This document shows, one piece after another, positions 1 to 8,687 of a stretch of DNA of 64,000 nt (position 1 is the first letter of the stretch; each line of letters opens with the position of its first letter). Both the position numbers and the translations under genes were made by a program. The stretch is taken from contig NZ_JAUZQF010000028.1 of the NCBI RefSeq assembly GCF_030718205.1, positions 1 to 64,000 of the forward strand, read 5' to 3'. This DNA is from Nonomuraea turcica. Lineage in GTDB: Bacteria; Actinomycetota; Actinomycetes; Streptosporangiales; Streptosporangiaceae. The notes below the pieces were generated by a model that saw only the letters and a list, made by a program, of their open reading frames with translations, was not told the origin of the DNA and searched no databases.

Positions 1-117
1 CCCGGCCCAGGACGTCCACCCGGGATCCCCAATCGCCGGCCCGCACCCCGCTACGACGTTGGCAAGACCGTCAAACGCGGCCGCACTCTCGCAGCCCTAC
101 AACAATCCGGAGGATAA
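1..117 (+). CDS. possible 3' end of an unidentified gene
   Basis: Frame 1 is open from the window edge to a TAA at 115-117 and would encode 38 residues ending in TLAALQQSGG. The peptide is basic and proline/arginine rich, and I do not recognise it. Codon third positions are only moderately GC-biased, so it could equally be non-coding. The rest of the stretch up to 237 shows no gene; it ends in the leader of the dehydratase, with GAGGAGCACGC just before its ATG. Confidence 0.22.
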   Translation, partial: PGPGRPPGIPNRRPAPRYDVGKTVKRGRTLAALQQSGG

Positions 118-237
118 AGAACAAGCTGAATGCGCCGCCCATGACGTTTGGCGACGACGTCGACGCCTGGCAGAGTGATCCTGCCCGGGCCCTGACCGTC
201 ACCGCCCAGCCGAAGACCCCGCGCATGAGGAGCACGC

Positions 238-1218
238 ATGACCACCGCACTCCCGGTCACCCTGGACGACGTCCACGACGCCGCCGCCCGGCTCAAGGGC
301 GTCGCCCACCGCACGCCCGTCCTGCGCTCCCGCACGCTGGACGCCCTGGCCGGGGCGGAGGTCTTCGTCAAGTGCGAGAACTTCCAGCGCATCGGCGCGT
401 TCAAATTCCGCGGCGCTTACAACGCCGTCTCCCGGCTCTCACCCGAACAGCTGACCAGGGGCATCGCCGCCTACTCCTCCGGCAACCACGCCCAGGCCGT
501 CGCCCTGGCCGCCCGCGAGCTGGGCAGCACCGCGCTGATCGTCATGCCCGAGGACACGCCCCGCTCCAAGGTGGAGGCCACCGCCGCGTACGGCGCCGAG
601 ATCGTCACCTATGACCGCTACACCGGCGACCGGGTGGCCATCGGTGAGGCGCTGGCCGCCGAGCGCGGGCTGGCGCTGATCCCTCCGTACGAGCATCCGC
701 ACGTCATCGCCGGGCAGGGCACCGCCGCGCTGGAGCTCCTCGAGGAGGTCGGCGAGCTGGACGCGCTGCTGGTGCCCATCGGGGGCGGGGGCCTGATCGC
801 CGGCAGCGCCACGGCGGCCAAGGGCCTGCACCCCGGCATCCGGGTGATCGGCGTCGAGCCCGAGGCGGGCGACGACACCAAGCGGTCGCTGAGCGCGGGC
901 CGGCGGGTGTCGATCCCCGTCCCGCGCACGATCGCCGACGGCCAGGCGGCGGAAATCCCGGGCGAGCTGACCTTCTCGATCAACAGGCATCTGGTCGACG
1001 AGATCGTGCTGGTCTCCGACGACGAGATCCGGGAGGCGATGCGGATGGCGTTCGAGCGCATGAAGATCGTCATCGAGCCGAGCGGCGCGACCCCGCTGGC
1101 CGCGCTGCTGGCCGGCCGTCTGGACCGCGTGCCGCCCCGGATCGGCCTGATCGTCTCCGGCGGCAACATCGACGTCCGCCGCTTCGCCGAGCTGTGCGCG
1201 GGCCTGCCTCAGGGATAG
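238..1218 (+). CDS. threonine/serine dehydratase (short, PLP-dependent)
   Basis: A 326-residue fold-type II pyridoxal phosphate enzyme that should deaminate L-threonine or L-serine to the 2-oxo acid and ammonia in the cytosol. The PLP lysine is K56 in GAFKFRGAYN. The substrate loop SSGNHAQ is at about 80-86 and the phosphate-binding GGGGL at 182-186. There is no C-terminal ACT regulatory domain, so this is the short, catabolic or serine racemase-like form rather than biosynthetic IlvA; threo-3-hydroxyaspartate ammonia-lyase is another possibility. The ATG follows a GAGGAG ribosome site. It stands alone and converges on kdpD with a 20-base gap. Confidence 0.88.
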   Translation: MTTALPVTLDDVHDAAARLKGVAHRTPVLRSRTLDALAGAEVFVKCENFQRIGAFKFRGAYNAVSRLSPEQLTRGIAAYSSGNHAQAVALAARELGSTALIVMPEDTPRSKVEATAAYGAEIVTYDRYTGDRVAIGEALAAERGLALIPPYEHPHVIAGQGTAALELLEEVGELDALLVPIGGGGLIAGSATAAKGLHPGIRVIGVEPEAGDDTKRSLSAGRRVSIPVPRTIADGQAAEIPGELTFSINRHLVDEIVLVSDDEIREAMRMAFERMKIVIEPSGATPLAALLAGRLDRVPPRIGLIVSGGNIDVRRFAELCAGLPQG

Positions 1219-1238
1219 AGGCGCCGGTTGTCGTGCCG

Positions 1239-3770
1239 TCACTGCGCGAGCGAGGAGATCGGCATGGTCACGATCATGGTGAGGCCGCCTCCCGGGGTCT
1301 CGTCGGGTGTGAGGGTCCCGCCCATGGCCTCGGCGAGCCCGCGTGACAGCGCAAGCCCGAGGCCGACCCCGGAATGCGGATCGCGGTCGCCGAGCCGCTG
1401 GAACGGCTGGAAGACCCGCTGGTGGGCCTCGGGCGGGATACCCGGGCCGCGGTCGACGACGCGGATCTCCACCACGTCGTCGTGCCGGCTGGCGCTGATC
1501 AGCGCCCTCTGGCCGGGCGGGCTGAAGCGTGCGGCGTTGCTCATGAGATTGACCAGGACGCGCTCGAGCAGCGCCGGGTCGGCGACGATCTCCGGGAGGT
1601 CAAAGGGGACATCGCCGTCGACGCGGTCGCGGAGCGGGCCGAGGTCGTCGATGGCGCGGGGGATGATCTCGTCCAGGGCGGTGGGCTGGAGGGACAGCCC
1701 GAGCACGCCGGCCTGCAGGCGGCTCATGTCGAGGAGGTTCTCCACCAGCCGGTCGAGGCGGGCCAGGGATTCGTCGGCGGTGGCCAGCAGTTCCTCGCGG
1801 TCCTCGGCGCTCCAGGTGATGTCGCGGCTGCGCAGGCTCTCGACGGCGGCCTTGGCGGCCGCCAGCGGGGTGCGCAGGTCATGGCTGACGGCGGCGAGCA
1901 GCGCGGTGCGCATCTTGTCGGCTTCGGCCAGGGGTTTGGCCTGGTCGGCCTCCTGCTGGAGGCGTTCCTGGCGGAGCGCGACGGCGGCTTCGGCGGCGAA
2001 GGCCTCCAGCACCCGCCGGTCGCTGGCGTCCAGCAGCCGGCCGCGGGCGGCGAGCACGAGCCGGTCGTCGATGGCGACGTCGGTGTCGGCCGTGGCGGGA
2101 GCGGTGCAGGGGGCGGCACCGGAGGTGGCGATGATGCGCCAAGCGGCGGGTTCGGAGGTGTCGTCGGGGGTGGGCTCGCCGAGGCGTTCGAGCAGCGTCA
2201 CGGACTCCAGGGCGAACGTCTCACGCAGGCGGCTGAGCAGCGTGGGCAGCGCCGCCTCGCCGCGCAGCACGTGCCCGGCCAGCGTGGACAGCGCCTCGGC
2301 GTCGGCGCGCGCCCGCGCCGCCTCCCTGGTACGCCGTGCCGCCAGGTCGACGATCGTGCTGACCGCGGCGGCGACCAGCACGAACACGATCAACGCCAGC
2401 AGGTTCTCCGGGTCGGCGATGGTGAGCTGTCCGACCGGCGGGGTGAAGAACCAGTTGAGCAGGAGCGAGCCGGCCACCGCCGCGCTGATCGCCGGCCAGG
2501 TGCCGCCGATCAGCGCGACGGCGATGACCAGGCACAGGAACACCAGGATCTCGCTGGGCAGCGAGATCACGTCGCGGAACGGGGCGAGCGCGGCGGTCAG
2601 CAGCGGCAGCCCCATAGCCGCGGCCGCCCAGCCGGTCAGCCGGCGCTTTCTCGTGAGCGCCGCCCGGGAGCGTTCGGGGCGGCGGCCCTTCTTTGCCTCC
2701 TCATGGGTGACCAGGTGCACGTCGATGGGGCCGGACAGGGCGGTGGTCTCCACGCCCACCCCGCGGGAGAGGATCTGCGCGAAGCGACCGCGCCGGGAGG
2801 CTCCGAGGACGAGCTGGGTGGCGTTGACGCCGCGGGCGAAGTCGAGCAGCGCCCGCGGGACGTCGTCGCCGACCACCTGGTGATAGCTGCCGCCCATGCT
2901 CTCCACGAGCGAGCGCTGCCGGGCCAGACTGGCCGGGTCGCCGCCGGCCAGCCCGTCGGCGCTGGTGACGTGGACGGCCAGCAGGTCGGCGCCCTTGCTG
3001 CGGGCGGCGATGCGGGCGGCCCGGCGGACGAGGGTGTCGCCTTCCGGACCGCCGGTCAGCGCGACGACGACGCGCTCGCGCGCCTCCCACGTGCCCGCGA
3101 TGCCGTGCTCGGCCCGGTAGCGGTCGAGCTGGTCGTCGACCTTGCCCGCGACCCACAGCAGGGCCAGCTCGCGCAGCGCGGTGAGGTTGCCGACCCGGAA
3201 GTAGTTCGACAGCGCCGCGTCGACCTTCTCGGGGCCGTAGACGTTGCCGTGCGCCATGCGGCGGCGCAGCGCCTCGGGGGACATGTCGACCAGCTCGATC
3301 TGGTTCGCCCGCCGCACCACCTCATCCGGCACGGTCTCGCGCTGCGGGATGCCGGTGATCTGCTGGACGACGTCGTTGACGGACTCCAGATGCTGGACGT
3401 TCACCGTGGAGATCACATCGATGCCGGCGTCCAGGATCTCCTCGATGTCCTGCCAGCGCTTGACGTTCTTCGAGCCGGGCACGTTGGTGTGCGCCAGCTC
3501 GTCCACCAGCGCCACCTTCGGCTTGCGCGCGATGACGGCATCGGTGTCGAGCTCGGTGAAGGTCGCTCCCCGGTAGGTCAGCGTCTCGCGTGGGATGATC
3601 TCCATGTCCTCCAGCAGAGCGGCGGTGCGGGGGCGGCCGTGGGTCTCGACGAACCCCACGACCACGTCCCGGCCGCGCTCCAGGCCACGGCGGCCCTCGC
3701 AGAGCATCGCGTAGGTCTTGCCCACCCCGGGGGCCGCCCCGAGGTAGACCCGCAGGCGGCCCCTTCTCAT
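1239..3770 (-). CDS. kdpD: KdpD osmosensitive potassium sensor histidine kinase
   Basis: An 843-residue membrane sensor kinase. The N-terminal KdpD domain carries a Walker A motif, GAAPGVGKTY, near residue 15. A universal-stress-protein-like domain, four clustered membrane helices and a GAF-like segment follow. The kinase core has VSHDLRTPLA, NLMSNAARFS, DRGPGIPPE and GVGLGLALS. The start is the ATG at 3770, whose ATGA overlaps the kdpC stop; the reading frame stays open upstream but that part is antisense-type sequence inside kdpC. KdpD normally phosphorylates KdpE, whose gene usually follows immediately. Here the next gene is a convergent dehydratase, so kdpE is absent from the operon. Confidence 0.95.
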   Translation of the reverse strand: MRRGRLRVYLGAAPGVGKTYAMLCEGRRGLERGRDVVVGFVETHGRPRTAALLEDMEIIPRETLTYRGATFTELDTDAVIARKPKVALVDELAHTNVPGSKNVKRWQDIEEILDAGIDVISTVNVQHLESVNDVVQQITGIPQRETVPDEVVRRANQIELVDMSPEALRRRMAHGNVYGPEKVDAALSNYFRVGNLTALRELALLWVAGKVDDQLDRYRAEHGIAGTWEARERVVVALTGGPEGDTLVRRAARIAARSKGADLLAVHVTSADGLAGGDPASLARQRSLVESMGGSYHQVVGDDVPRALLDFARGVNATQLVLGASRRGRFAQILSRGVGVETTALSGPIDVHLVTHEEAKKGRRPERSRAALTRKRRLTGWAAAAMGLPLLTAALAPFRDVISLPSEILVFLCLVIAVALIGGTWPAISAAVAGSLLLNWFFTPPVGQLTIADPENLLALIVFVLVAAAVSTIVDLAARRTREAARARADAEALSTLAGHVLRGEAALPTLLSRLRETFALESVTLLERLGEPTPDDTSEPAAWRIIATSGAAPCTAPATADTDVAIDDRLVLAARGRLLDASDRRVLEAFAAEAAVALRQERLQQEADQAKPLAEADKMRTALLAAVSHDLRTPLAAAKAAVESLRSRDITWSAEDREELLATADESLARLDRLVENLLDMSRLQAGVLGLSLQPTALDEIIPRAIDDLGPLRDRVDGDVPFDLPEIVADPALLERVLVNLMSNAARFSPPGQRALISASRHDDVVEIRVVDRGPGIPPEAHQRVFQPFQRLGDRDPHSGVGLGLALSRGLAEAMGGTLTPDETPGGGLTMIVTMPISSLAQ

Positions 3771-4621
3771 GAGCGGTCCAGCGCCAGGTTGAGCTCCAGC
3801 ACGTTGACGGCGGGCTCGCCCATGAAGCCGAGGGCGCGGCCCGTGGTGTGCTCGGCGATCAGCGCTTTCACCCGCTCCAGCGGCAGCCTGCGCTCCTTGG
3901 CCACCCGGGGGGCCTGCAGCTCGGCGTAGGCGGAGGAGATGTGCGGGTCCAGGCCGGAGCCGCTGGCCGTGACCGCGTCCGCCGGCACCGGGACCGTGGT
4001 CACGTTCCCGCGCACGGGCACGGTCTTCCCGGCCGCGTAGTCCGCGCCGGGCTGGGCGCACTCCACCCTCAGCCCCTCGTAGGTGGCGATGAAGGGGGTG
4101 GCGGGGCAGGCCTGGTTGACGCTGACGGCCCGGTCGGGGAAGACCTTGAGCACCGCGCCGGCCCCGTCCGGGGTGCAGTACGGGCGGGCGCCGCTGACGC
4201 CCTCCAGCTCGCCGGCCGCCTTGGAGCGGGCGCAGACCTGGGTGAGCAGCGACTGCTTGCCTTCCTTGGCGGCCTCATCGGCGCCGCCGGGGTCCGGCAG
4301 CGTGTCGATGACGTCCTCGGGGCCGAGGTTGCTGGCCGCGGTGGAGGTCGGGTCGTAGCCGTCGCCGGCGGCCGACGGGCGGGACTGGAAGTACGTCCTG
4401 ACCGGGTTGCCGGCGGCGTCGGTGAAGGACTGGCCGGCGATCGCGCTGCCGACGGTCTTGCCGTCCTTTTCCACCAGCGAGCCGTTGGCCTTGCCGGTGA
4501 ACAGCGCCTGAGCCACCCCGGTGGCCAGGAGCGGGTAGATGACGCCGGTGACCACCGTGAGCACGAGCAGCGCGCGTAGCGCGGCCAGGTGCTGGCGGAC
4601 CCAGCTGGGTATGCGGTTCAT
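3767..4621 (-). CDS. kdpC: potassium-transporting ATPase subunit C
   Basis: A 284-residue single-span subunit of the KdpFABC potassium pump. One N-terminal membrane helix (about 14-38) is followed by an extracytoplasmic domain with the family segments YFQSRPSAAGDGYDP and SGSGLDPHISSAYA. It is longer than the usual ~190 residues because of a middle insertion of about 90 residues, roughly 125-215. That insert includes four cysteines (LTQVCARSK, GARPYCTPD, NQACPATPF, RVECAQPG) that could form disulphides outside the cell. The gene begins directly after the kdpB stop (TAAATG) and its own stop overlaps the kdpD start. Such long KdpC forms are plausible in actinomycetes, but I cannot check how common they are. 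Confidence 0.95.
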   Translation of the reverse strand: MNRIPSWVRQHLAALRALLVLTVVTGVIYPLLATGVAQALFTGKANGSLVEKDGKTVGSAIAGQSFTDAAGNPVRTYFQSRPSAAGDGYDPTSTAASNLGPEDVIDTLPDPGGADEAAKEGKQSLLTQVCARSKAAGELEGVSGARPYCTPDGAGAVLKVFPDRAVSVNQACPATPFIATYEGLRVECAQPGADYAAGKTVPVRGNVTTVPVPADAVTASGSGLDPHISSAYAELQAPRVAKERRLPLERVKALIAEHTTGRALGFMGEPAVNVLELNLALDRS

Positions 4622-6853
4622 TTATGACATCCCCGGAAGGAACTGGATCAGCAGGTCGATGATTTTGATGCCGATGAACGGGACGATGATCCCGCCCAGG
4701 CCGTAGACGTACAGATTGCGCGAGAGCAGCTTGGAGGCGCTGGAGGGCCGATAACGCACCCCGCGCAGGGCGAGCGGGATCAGCGCGATGATCACCAGCG
4801 CGTTGAAGATCACCGCCGACAGGACCGCCGACTGCGGGCTGGACAGGCGCATGATGTTCAGCGCGTCCAGGCCCGGATAGACCGCCGCGAACATCGCCGG
4901 GATGATCGCGAAGTACTTGGCGATGTCGTTGGCGATGGAGAACGTCGTCAGCGCGCCCCGGGTGATGAGCAGCTGTTTGCCGATCTCGACGATCTCGATC
5001 AGCTTGGTCGGGTTGGAGTCCAGGTCGACCATGTTCCCGGCTTCCTTGGCGGCGCTGGTGCCGGTGTTCATGGCCACGCCGACGTCGGATTGGGCCAGGG
5101 CGGGGGCGTCGTTGGTGCCGTCGCCGGTCATCGCGACCAGGCGGCCGCCCTCCTGCTCCTTCCTGATCAGCGCGAGCTTGTCCTCGGGCGTGGCCTCGGC
5201 CAGGAAGTCGTCCACCCCCGCCTCGTCGGCGATGGCCTTGGCGGTCAGCGGGTTGTCACCCGTGATCATGACGGTGCGGATGCCCATGCGGCGCATCTCG
5301 TCGAAGCGTTCCCGCATGCCCGCCTTGACCACGTCCTTGAGGTGGATGACGCCCAGGACGTGCGCGACGCCGTCCTTGATCTCGCCGACGACCAGCGGCG
5401 TGCCGCCGGAGCCGGAGATGCCGTCGACCAGGTGGCCGACCTCGTCGGTGGGGTGGCCGCCGTGATCGCGTACCCACTTCATCACCGCGGTCGCGGCGCC
5501 CTTACGAACCTTGCGGCCGACGGCGTCGGAGTCCGGCGCTGTATCCAACGCGCCCGAGTCCGGCGCAGCATCTGAAGCGCCCGAGTCCGGCGCAGCATCC
5601 GAAGCGCCCGAGTCCGGCGCCAAGTCGACACCCGACATGCGGGTCTGCGCGGTGAAGGGCACCCACGCGGCATGCGCCAGCTCGCCCGGCCGGCGCTCGC
5701 GCAGCCCGTGCGCCTGCTTGGCGTAGACGACGATGGAGCGGCCCTCGGGTGTCTCGTCGGCCAGGCTGGACAGCTGCGCGGCCTCGGCGAGCGCGGCCTG
5801 GCTCACGCCGTTCACGGGGACGAACTCGCTCGCCTGCCGGTTGCCCAGGGTGATCGTGCCGGTCTTGTCCAGCAGCAGCGTGGACACGTCCCCGGCGGCC
5901 TCGACCGCGCGGCCGGACATGGCCAGCACGTTGCGTTGCACCAGGCGATCCATGCCGGCGATGCCGATGGCCGACAGCAGCGCCCCGATCGTGGTCGGGA
6001 TCAGGCAGACGATCAGTGACACCAGCACGATCCCGGTGACACCGTCGGCGGTCAGGGCGAGCGAGTCCGGCACGCCCGGGTTGATGGACTTGGAGAAGAT
6101 CGCCAGCGGCTGCATCGTCGCGGTGGCCACCAGGAAGATGATGGTCAGCGCGGCGAGCAGGATGTTGAGCGCGATCTCGTTCGGCGTCCTCTGCCGGTTC
6201 GCGCCCTCCACCAGGGCGATCATCCGGTCCACGAAGCTTTCGCCGGGCTTCTGGGTGATCTGCACGATGATCTTGTCGGAGAGCACCTTGGTGCCGCCGG
6301 TCACCGCGGACCGGTCGCCGCCGGACTCGCGGATCACGGGGGCGGACTCGCCGGTGATGGCCGATTCGTCCACGCTCGCGATGCCGTCGATGACGTCGCC
6401 GTCCCCGGGGATGATCTCCCCGGCCTCGACGATCACGACATCGCCCTGCTGGAGCTCCGGTGCGCCGACCACGTCCCACTCCCGCGACGTCGGGCTCTTC
6501 AGCCGGCGGGCGGTGGTCTCCCGCTTGGCCGCGCGCAGCGTGGCGGCCTGCGCCTTGCCACGGCCCTCGGCCACGGCCTCGGCCAGGTTCGCGAACACGA
6601 CGGTCAGCCACAACCACACCACGATCGCCCAGGCGAACCACGACGGGTCACCGATCGCCAGCAGGGTGGTGAACACCGCGCCGATCTCCACGATGAACAT
6701 CACCGGATTACGCCACATGGTCACCGGATTGAGCTTCTTCAGCGCGTCCGGCAGCGACTTGATCATCTGCTTGGGGTCGAGCAGCCCGCCGCCGACCTTC
6801 CCGCCCTGGCCGGACGGGGTACGGCCCGGTGCCTTCAGTGTCTGGGTGGACAT
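4622..6853 (-). CDS. kdpB: potassium-transporting P-type ATPase subunit B
   Basis: The catalytic subunit, 743 residues, of the KdpFABC ATP-driven potassium importer. The phosphorylated aspartate lies in LLLDKTGTITLGN. The actuator loop is ESAITGESAPV and the hinge is MTGDGTNDAPALAQSDVG. It is about 60 residues longer than typical KdpB. Part of the excess is a low-complexity insert, APDSGASDA repeated in tandem, in the nucleotide-binding domain between MSGVDL and GRKVRKGAA. That is where other KdpB proteins run straight from SG(V/I) to the RKG segment. It lies between kdpA and kdpC in the operon and starts 3 bases after the kdpA stop. Confidence 0.97.
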   Translation of the reverse strand: MSTQTLKAPGRTPSGQGGKVGGGLLDPKQMIKSLPDALKKLNPVTMWRNPVMFIVEIGAVFTTLLAIGDPSWFAWAIVVWLWLTVVFANLAEAVAEGRGKAQAATLRAAKRETTARRLKSPTSREWDVVGAPELQQGDVVIVEAGEIIPGDGDVIDGIASVDESAITGESAPVIRESGGDRSAVTGGTKVLSDKIIVQITQKPGESFVDRMIALVEGANRQRTPNEIALNILLAALTIIFLVATATMQPLAIFSKSINPGVPDSLALTADGVTGIVLVSLIVCLIPTTIGALLSAIGIAGMDRLVQRNVLAMSGRAVEAAGDVSTLLLDKTGTITLGNRQASEFVPVNGVSQAALAEAAQLSSLADETPEGRSIVVYAKQAHGLRERRPGELAHAAWVPFTAQTRMSGVDLAPDSGASDAAPDSGASDAAPDSGALDTAPDSDAVGRKVRKGAATAVMKWVRDHGGHPTDEVGHLVDGISGSGGTPLVVGEIKDGVAHVLGVIHLKDVVKAGMRERFDEMRRMGIRTVMITGDNPLTAKAIADEAGVDDFLAEATPEDKLALIRKEQEGGRLVAMTGDGTNDAPALAQSDVGVAMNTGTSAAKEAGNMVDLDSNPTKLIEIVEIGKQLLITRGALTTFSIANDIAKYFAIIPAMFAAVYPGLDALNIMRLSSPQSAVLSAVIFNALVIIALIPLALRGVRYRPSSASKLLSRNLYVYGLGGIIVPFIGIKIIDLLIQFLPGMS
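5529..5624. repeat. 27-bp in-frame tandem repeat inside kdpB
   Basis: Three 27-base units begin at 5529, 5556 and 5583, followed by a partial unit at 5610, each opening GAGTCCGGCGC. Units 2 and 3 differ by one base; unit 1 is more diverged. On the coding (minus) strand each unit gives nine residues of the type APDSGASDA, so copy-number changes keep the reading frame. Confidence 0.93.
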
Positions 6854-6856
6854 GTT

Positions 6857-8518
6857 CTAGTGGATTCCTTCTGCGAGCGGTCCGAGCGCCAGCGCCGGGA
6901 GGAACGTGAGCGCCACCAGGATGATCGTCACGCCGACCACCATGCCGACGAACTGCGGCCGGTGGGTGGGCAGGGTGCCGGCGGAGGCGGGCACCGGCGC
7001 CTGCTGGGCCAGCGAACCGGCCAGCGCCAGCACCAGCACGATCGGCACGAACCGGCCGAAGGCCATGCACAGCCCGAGCGTGGTGTTGTGGAAGGCGGTG
7101 TTGACGCTGACCCCGGCGAACGCCGAGCCGTTGTTATTGGAGGCGCTGGTGTAGGCGTACAGGATCTCCGACAGGCCGTGCGGGCCGCTGTTCAGCATCG
7201 CCGATCGGCCGACCTCGGTGGCCATCGCCACCGCCGTGCCGATCAGCACCAGCATCGGGGTGACCAGGAAGTACAGCGACGCGAGCTTGATCTCGCGGGC
7301 GCCGATCTTCTTGCCCAGGTATTCCGGGGTGCGGCCGACCATCAGGCCCGCCACGAACACCGTGATCACCGCCAGGATCAGCATGCCGTACAAGCCGGCG
7401 CCGACCCCGCCGGGCGCGACCTCGCCGAGCAGCATGTTGAAGATCAGCATGCCGCCGCCGAGCGCCGTGTAGGAGTCGTGGAAGGAGTTCACCGAACCCG
7501 TGCTGGTGAGGGTCGTGGACGAGGCGAACATGGCCGAGTCGGAGGTGCCGAAGCGGGTCTCGCGACCCTCCATCGCCGCGCCGACGGCCTGCGGCACGGT
7601 GCCGCCCGCGGACAGTTCGGCCCAGTTGGTCAGGGTCACACTGATCAGGAAGATGCTCGCCATGACGGCGACGATGGCGTACCCCTGCCGGTGGTCGCCC
7701 ACCATGCGGCCGAACGTGCGCGGCAGGCTGAACGCGATCACCAGGAGCAGGAAGATCTCCACCCAGTTCGTCCACGACGTGGGGTTCTCGAACGGGTGGG
7801 CCGAGTTGACGTTGAAGATGCCGCCGCCGTTCGTGCCCAGGTCCTTGATCGCCTCCTGCGAGGCGACCGCGCCCGGTGTGAACGTCTGCTCGCCGCCGGT
7901 CAGCGTCGACCACACATGATGGTCACCGAGGGTCTGGATCGCTCCACCTGCCACCAGCACCAGCGCCGCCACGAAGGAGATCGGCAGCAGGATGCGGACG
8001 GTGCCGCGGACCAGGTCGACCCAGAAGTTGCCCAGCGTGTCGGTCTTGCTGCGGGCGAACCCGCGGACCAGGGCGATGGCCACCGCCATGCCGACGGCGG
8101 CGGAGACGAAGTTCTGCACGGCCAGACCCGCGGTCTGCACCAGGTGCCCCATCGTCGACTCGCCCGAATAGGCCTGCCAGTTGGTGTTGGTGACGAAGCT
8201 GACCGCGGTGTTCCAGGCCAGCGCCGGCTCCACCGGCTCCATGCCCAGGGACAGGAACAGATGGCTCTGCAGCCGCTGCAGGCCGTACAGGAACAGGATC
8301 GAGATCACCGAGAACGCCAGCACGCTCCGCGCGTAGACGCCCCAGCGCTGCTCGCTGCCGGGCTGCACGCCGACCAGGCGGTAGATCACCCGTTCGGCGG
8401 CGTTGTGCCTGGTAGCGGTGTAGACGCGGTACATGTAGTCGCCCAGCGGCCTGTAACACACGGCCAGAGCCACCAGCAGGGACGCGATGAACAGGATTCC
8501 GGCCAAGGCAGGGGACAT
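6857..8518 (-). CDS. kdpA: potassium-transporting ATPase subunit A
   Basis: The 553-residue channel-like membrane subunit that binds and moves potassium in the KdpFABC complex. It has about ten membrane helices and the four family selectivity-filter-like segments, including TNTNWQAYSGE near 115, GTNGGGIFNVNSAHPFENP and ASNNNGSAFAG. Its length matches the family. The ATG at 8518 shares one base with the kdpF stop (TGATG), so the two are translationally coupled. It stops 3 bases before kdpB. Confidence 0.97.
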   Translation of the reverse strand: MSPALAGILFIASLLVALAVCYRPLGDYMYRVYTATRHNAAERVIYRLVGVQPGSEQRWGVYARSVLAFSVISILFLYGLQRLQSHLFLSLGMEPVEPALAWNTAVSFVTNTNWQAYSGESTMGHLVQTAGLAVQNFVSAAVGMAVAIALVRGFARSKTDTLGNFWVDLVRGTVRILLPISFVAALVLVAGGAIQTLGDHHVWSTLTGGEQTFTPGAVASQEAIKDLGTNGGGIFNVNSAHPFENPTSWTNWVEIFLLLVIAFSLPRTFGRMVGDHRQGYAIVAVMASIFLISVTLTNWAELSAGGTVPQAVGAAMEGRETRFGTSDSAMFASSTTLTSTGSVNSFHDSYTALGGGMLIFNMLLGEVAPGGVGAGLYGMLILAVITVFVAGLMVGRTPEYLGKKIGAREIKLASLYFLVTPMLVLIGTAVAMATEVGRSAMLNSGPHGLSEILYAYTSASNNNGSAFAGVSVNTAFHNTTLGLCMAFGRFVPIVLVLALAGSLAQQAPVPASAGTLPTHRPQFVGMVVGVTIILVALTFLPALALGPLAEGIH

Positions 8519-8607
8519 CAGAACCGTTCCGGGAACAGCAGCGCCGCGACCATGAAGACCACCAGGCCGGTGACCACGACCAGACCTGCGGCATTGACAG
8601 CACTCAC
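8518..8607 (-). CDS. kdpF: KdpF small membrane subunit
   Basis: A 29-residue peptide starting at a GTG (8607) and reading VSAVNAAGLVVVTGLVVFMV, then AALLFPERF. It is one membrane helix with the FPE(R/K)F-type end typical of KdpF, which stabilises the KdpABC complex. Its GTGA start overlaps the stop of the 27-residue peptide upstream, and its stop overlaps the kdpA start, so the three genes form a coupled chain. The frame is open further upstream, but that part is out-of-frame leader sequence. Confidence 0.9.
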   Translation of the reverse strand: MSAVNAAGLVVVTGLVVFMVAALLFPERF

Positions 8608-8687
8608 AGGCCCTCCACCGCCTTGACGACCAGCCCCAAGACCACGAAAACCGCGATGGTCAGGGCCACGAAGATGACGTCGGTCAT
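8604..8687 (-). CDS. 27-residue single-helix membrane peptide leading the kdp operon
   Basis: A short frame not normally called by gene finders: ATG at 8687, 27 codons, stop at 8604-8606. The product begins MTDVIFVALTIAVFVVLGLV and ends VKAVEGL. That is one hydrophobic helix with an acidic start and a Lys/Glu end. A GAGGAG ribosome site lies at about 8694-8699. The stop is embedded in the GTGA start of kdpF. Coupling, position and composition suggest an accessory subunit or regulator of the Kdp pump. I recall similar unnamed peptides before kdpF in other actinomycetes, but the function is unknown. Confidence 0.75.
   Translation of the reverse strand: MTDVIFVALTIAVFVVLGLVVKAVEGL

Noticed and set aside
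51..404. A 117-codon minus-strand frame over the dehydratase start
   Set aside because: No ribosome site, no recognisable motif, and it overlaps the 5' end of a well-supported gene.
1374..3929. An 851-codon plus-strand frame opposite kdpD
   Set aside because: Composition is typical of a shadow frame, with no domain, and the minus strand encodes a complete KdpD.
5529..5624. The regular repeat in kdpB as a CRISPR array
   Set aside because: Units are directly adjacent without spacers and keep the reading frame, so it is a coding minisatellite.
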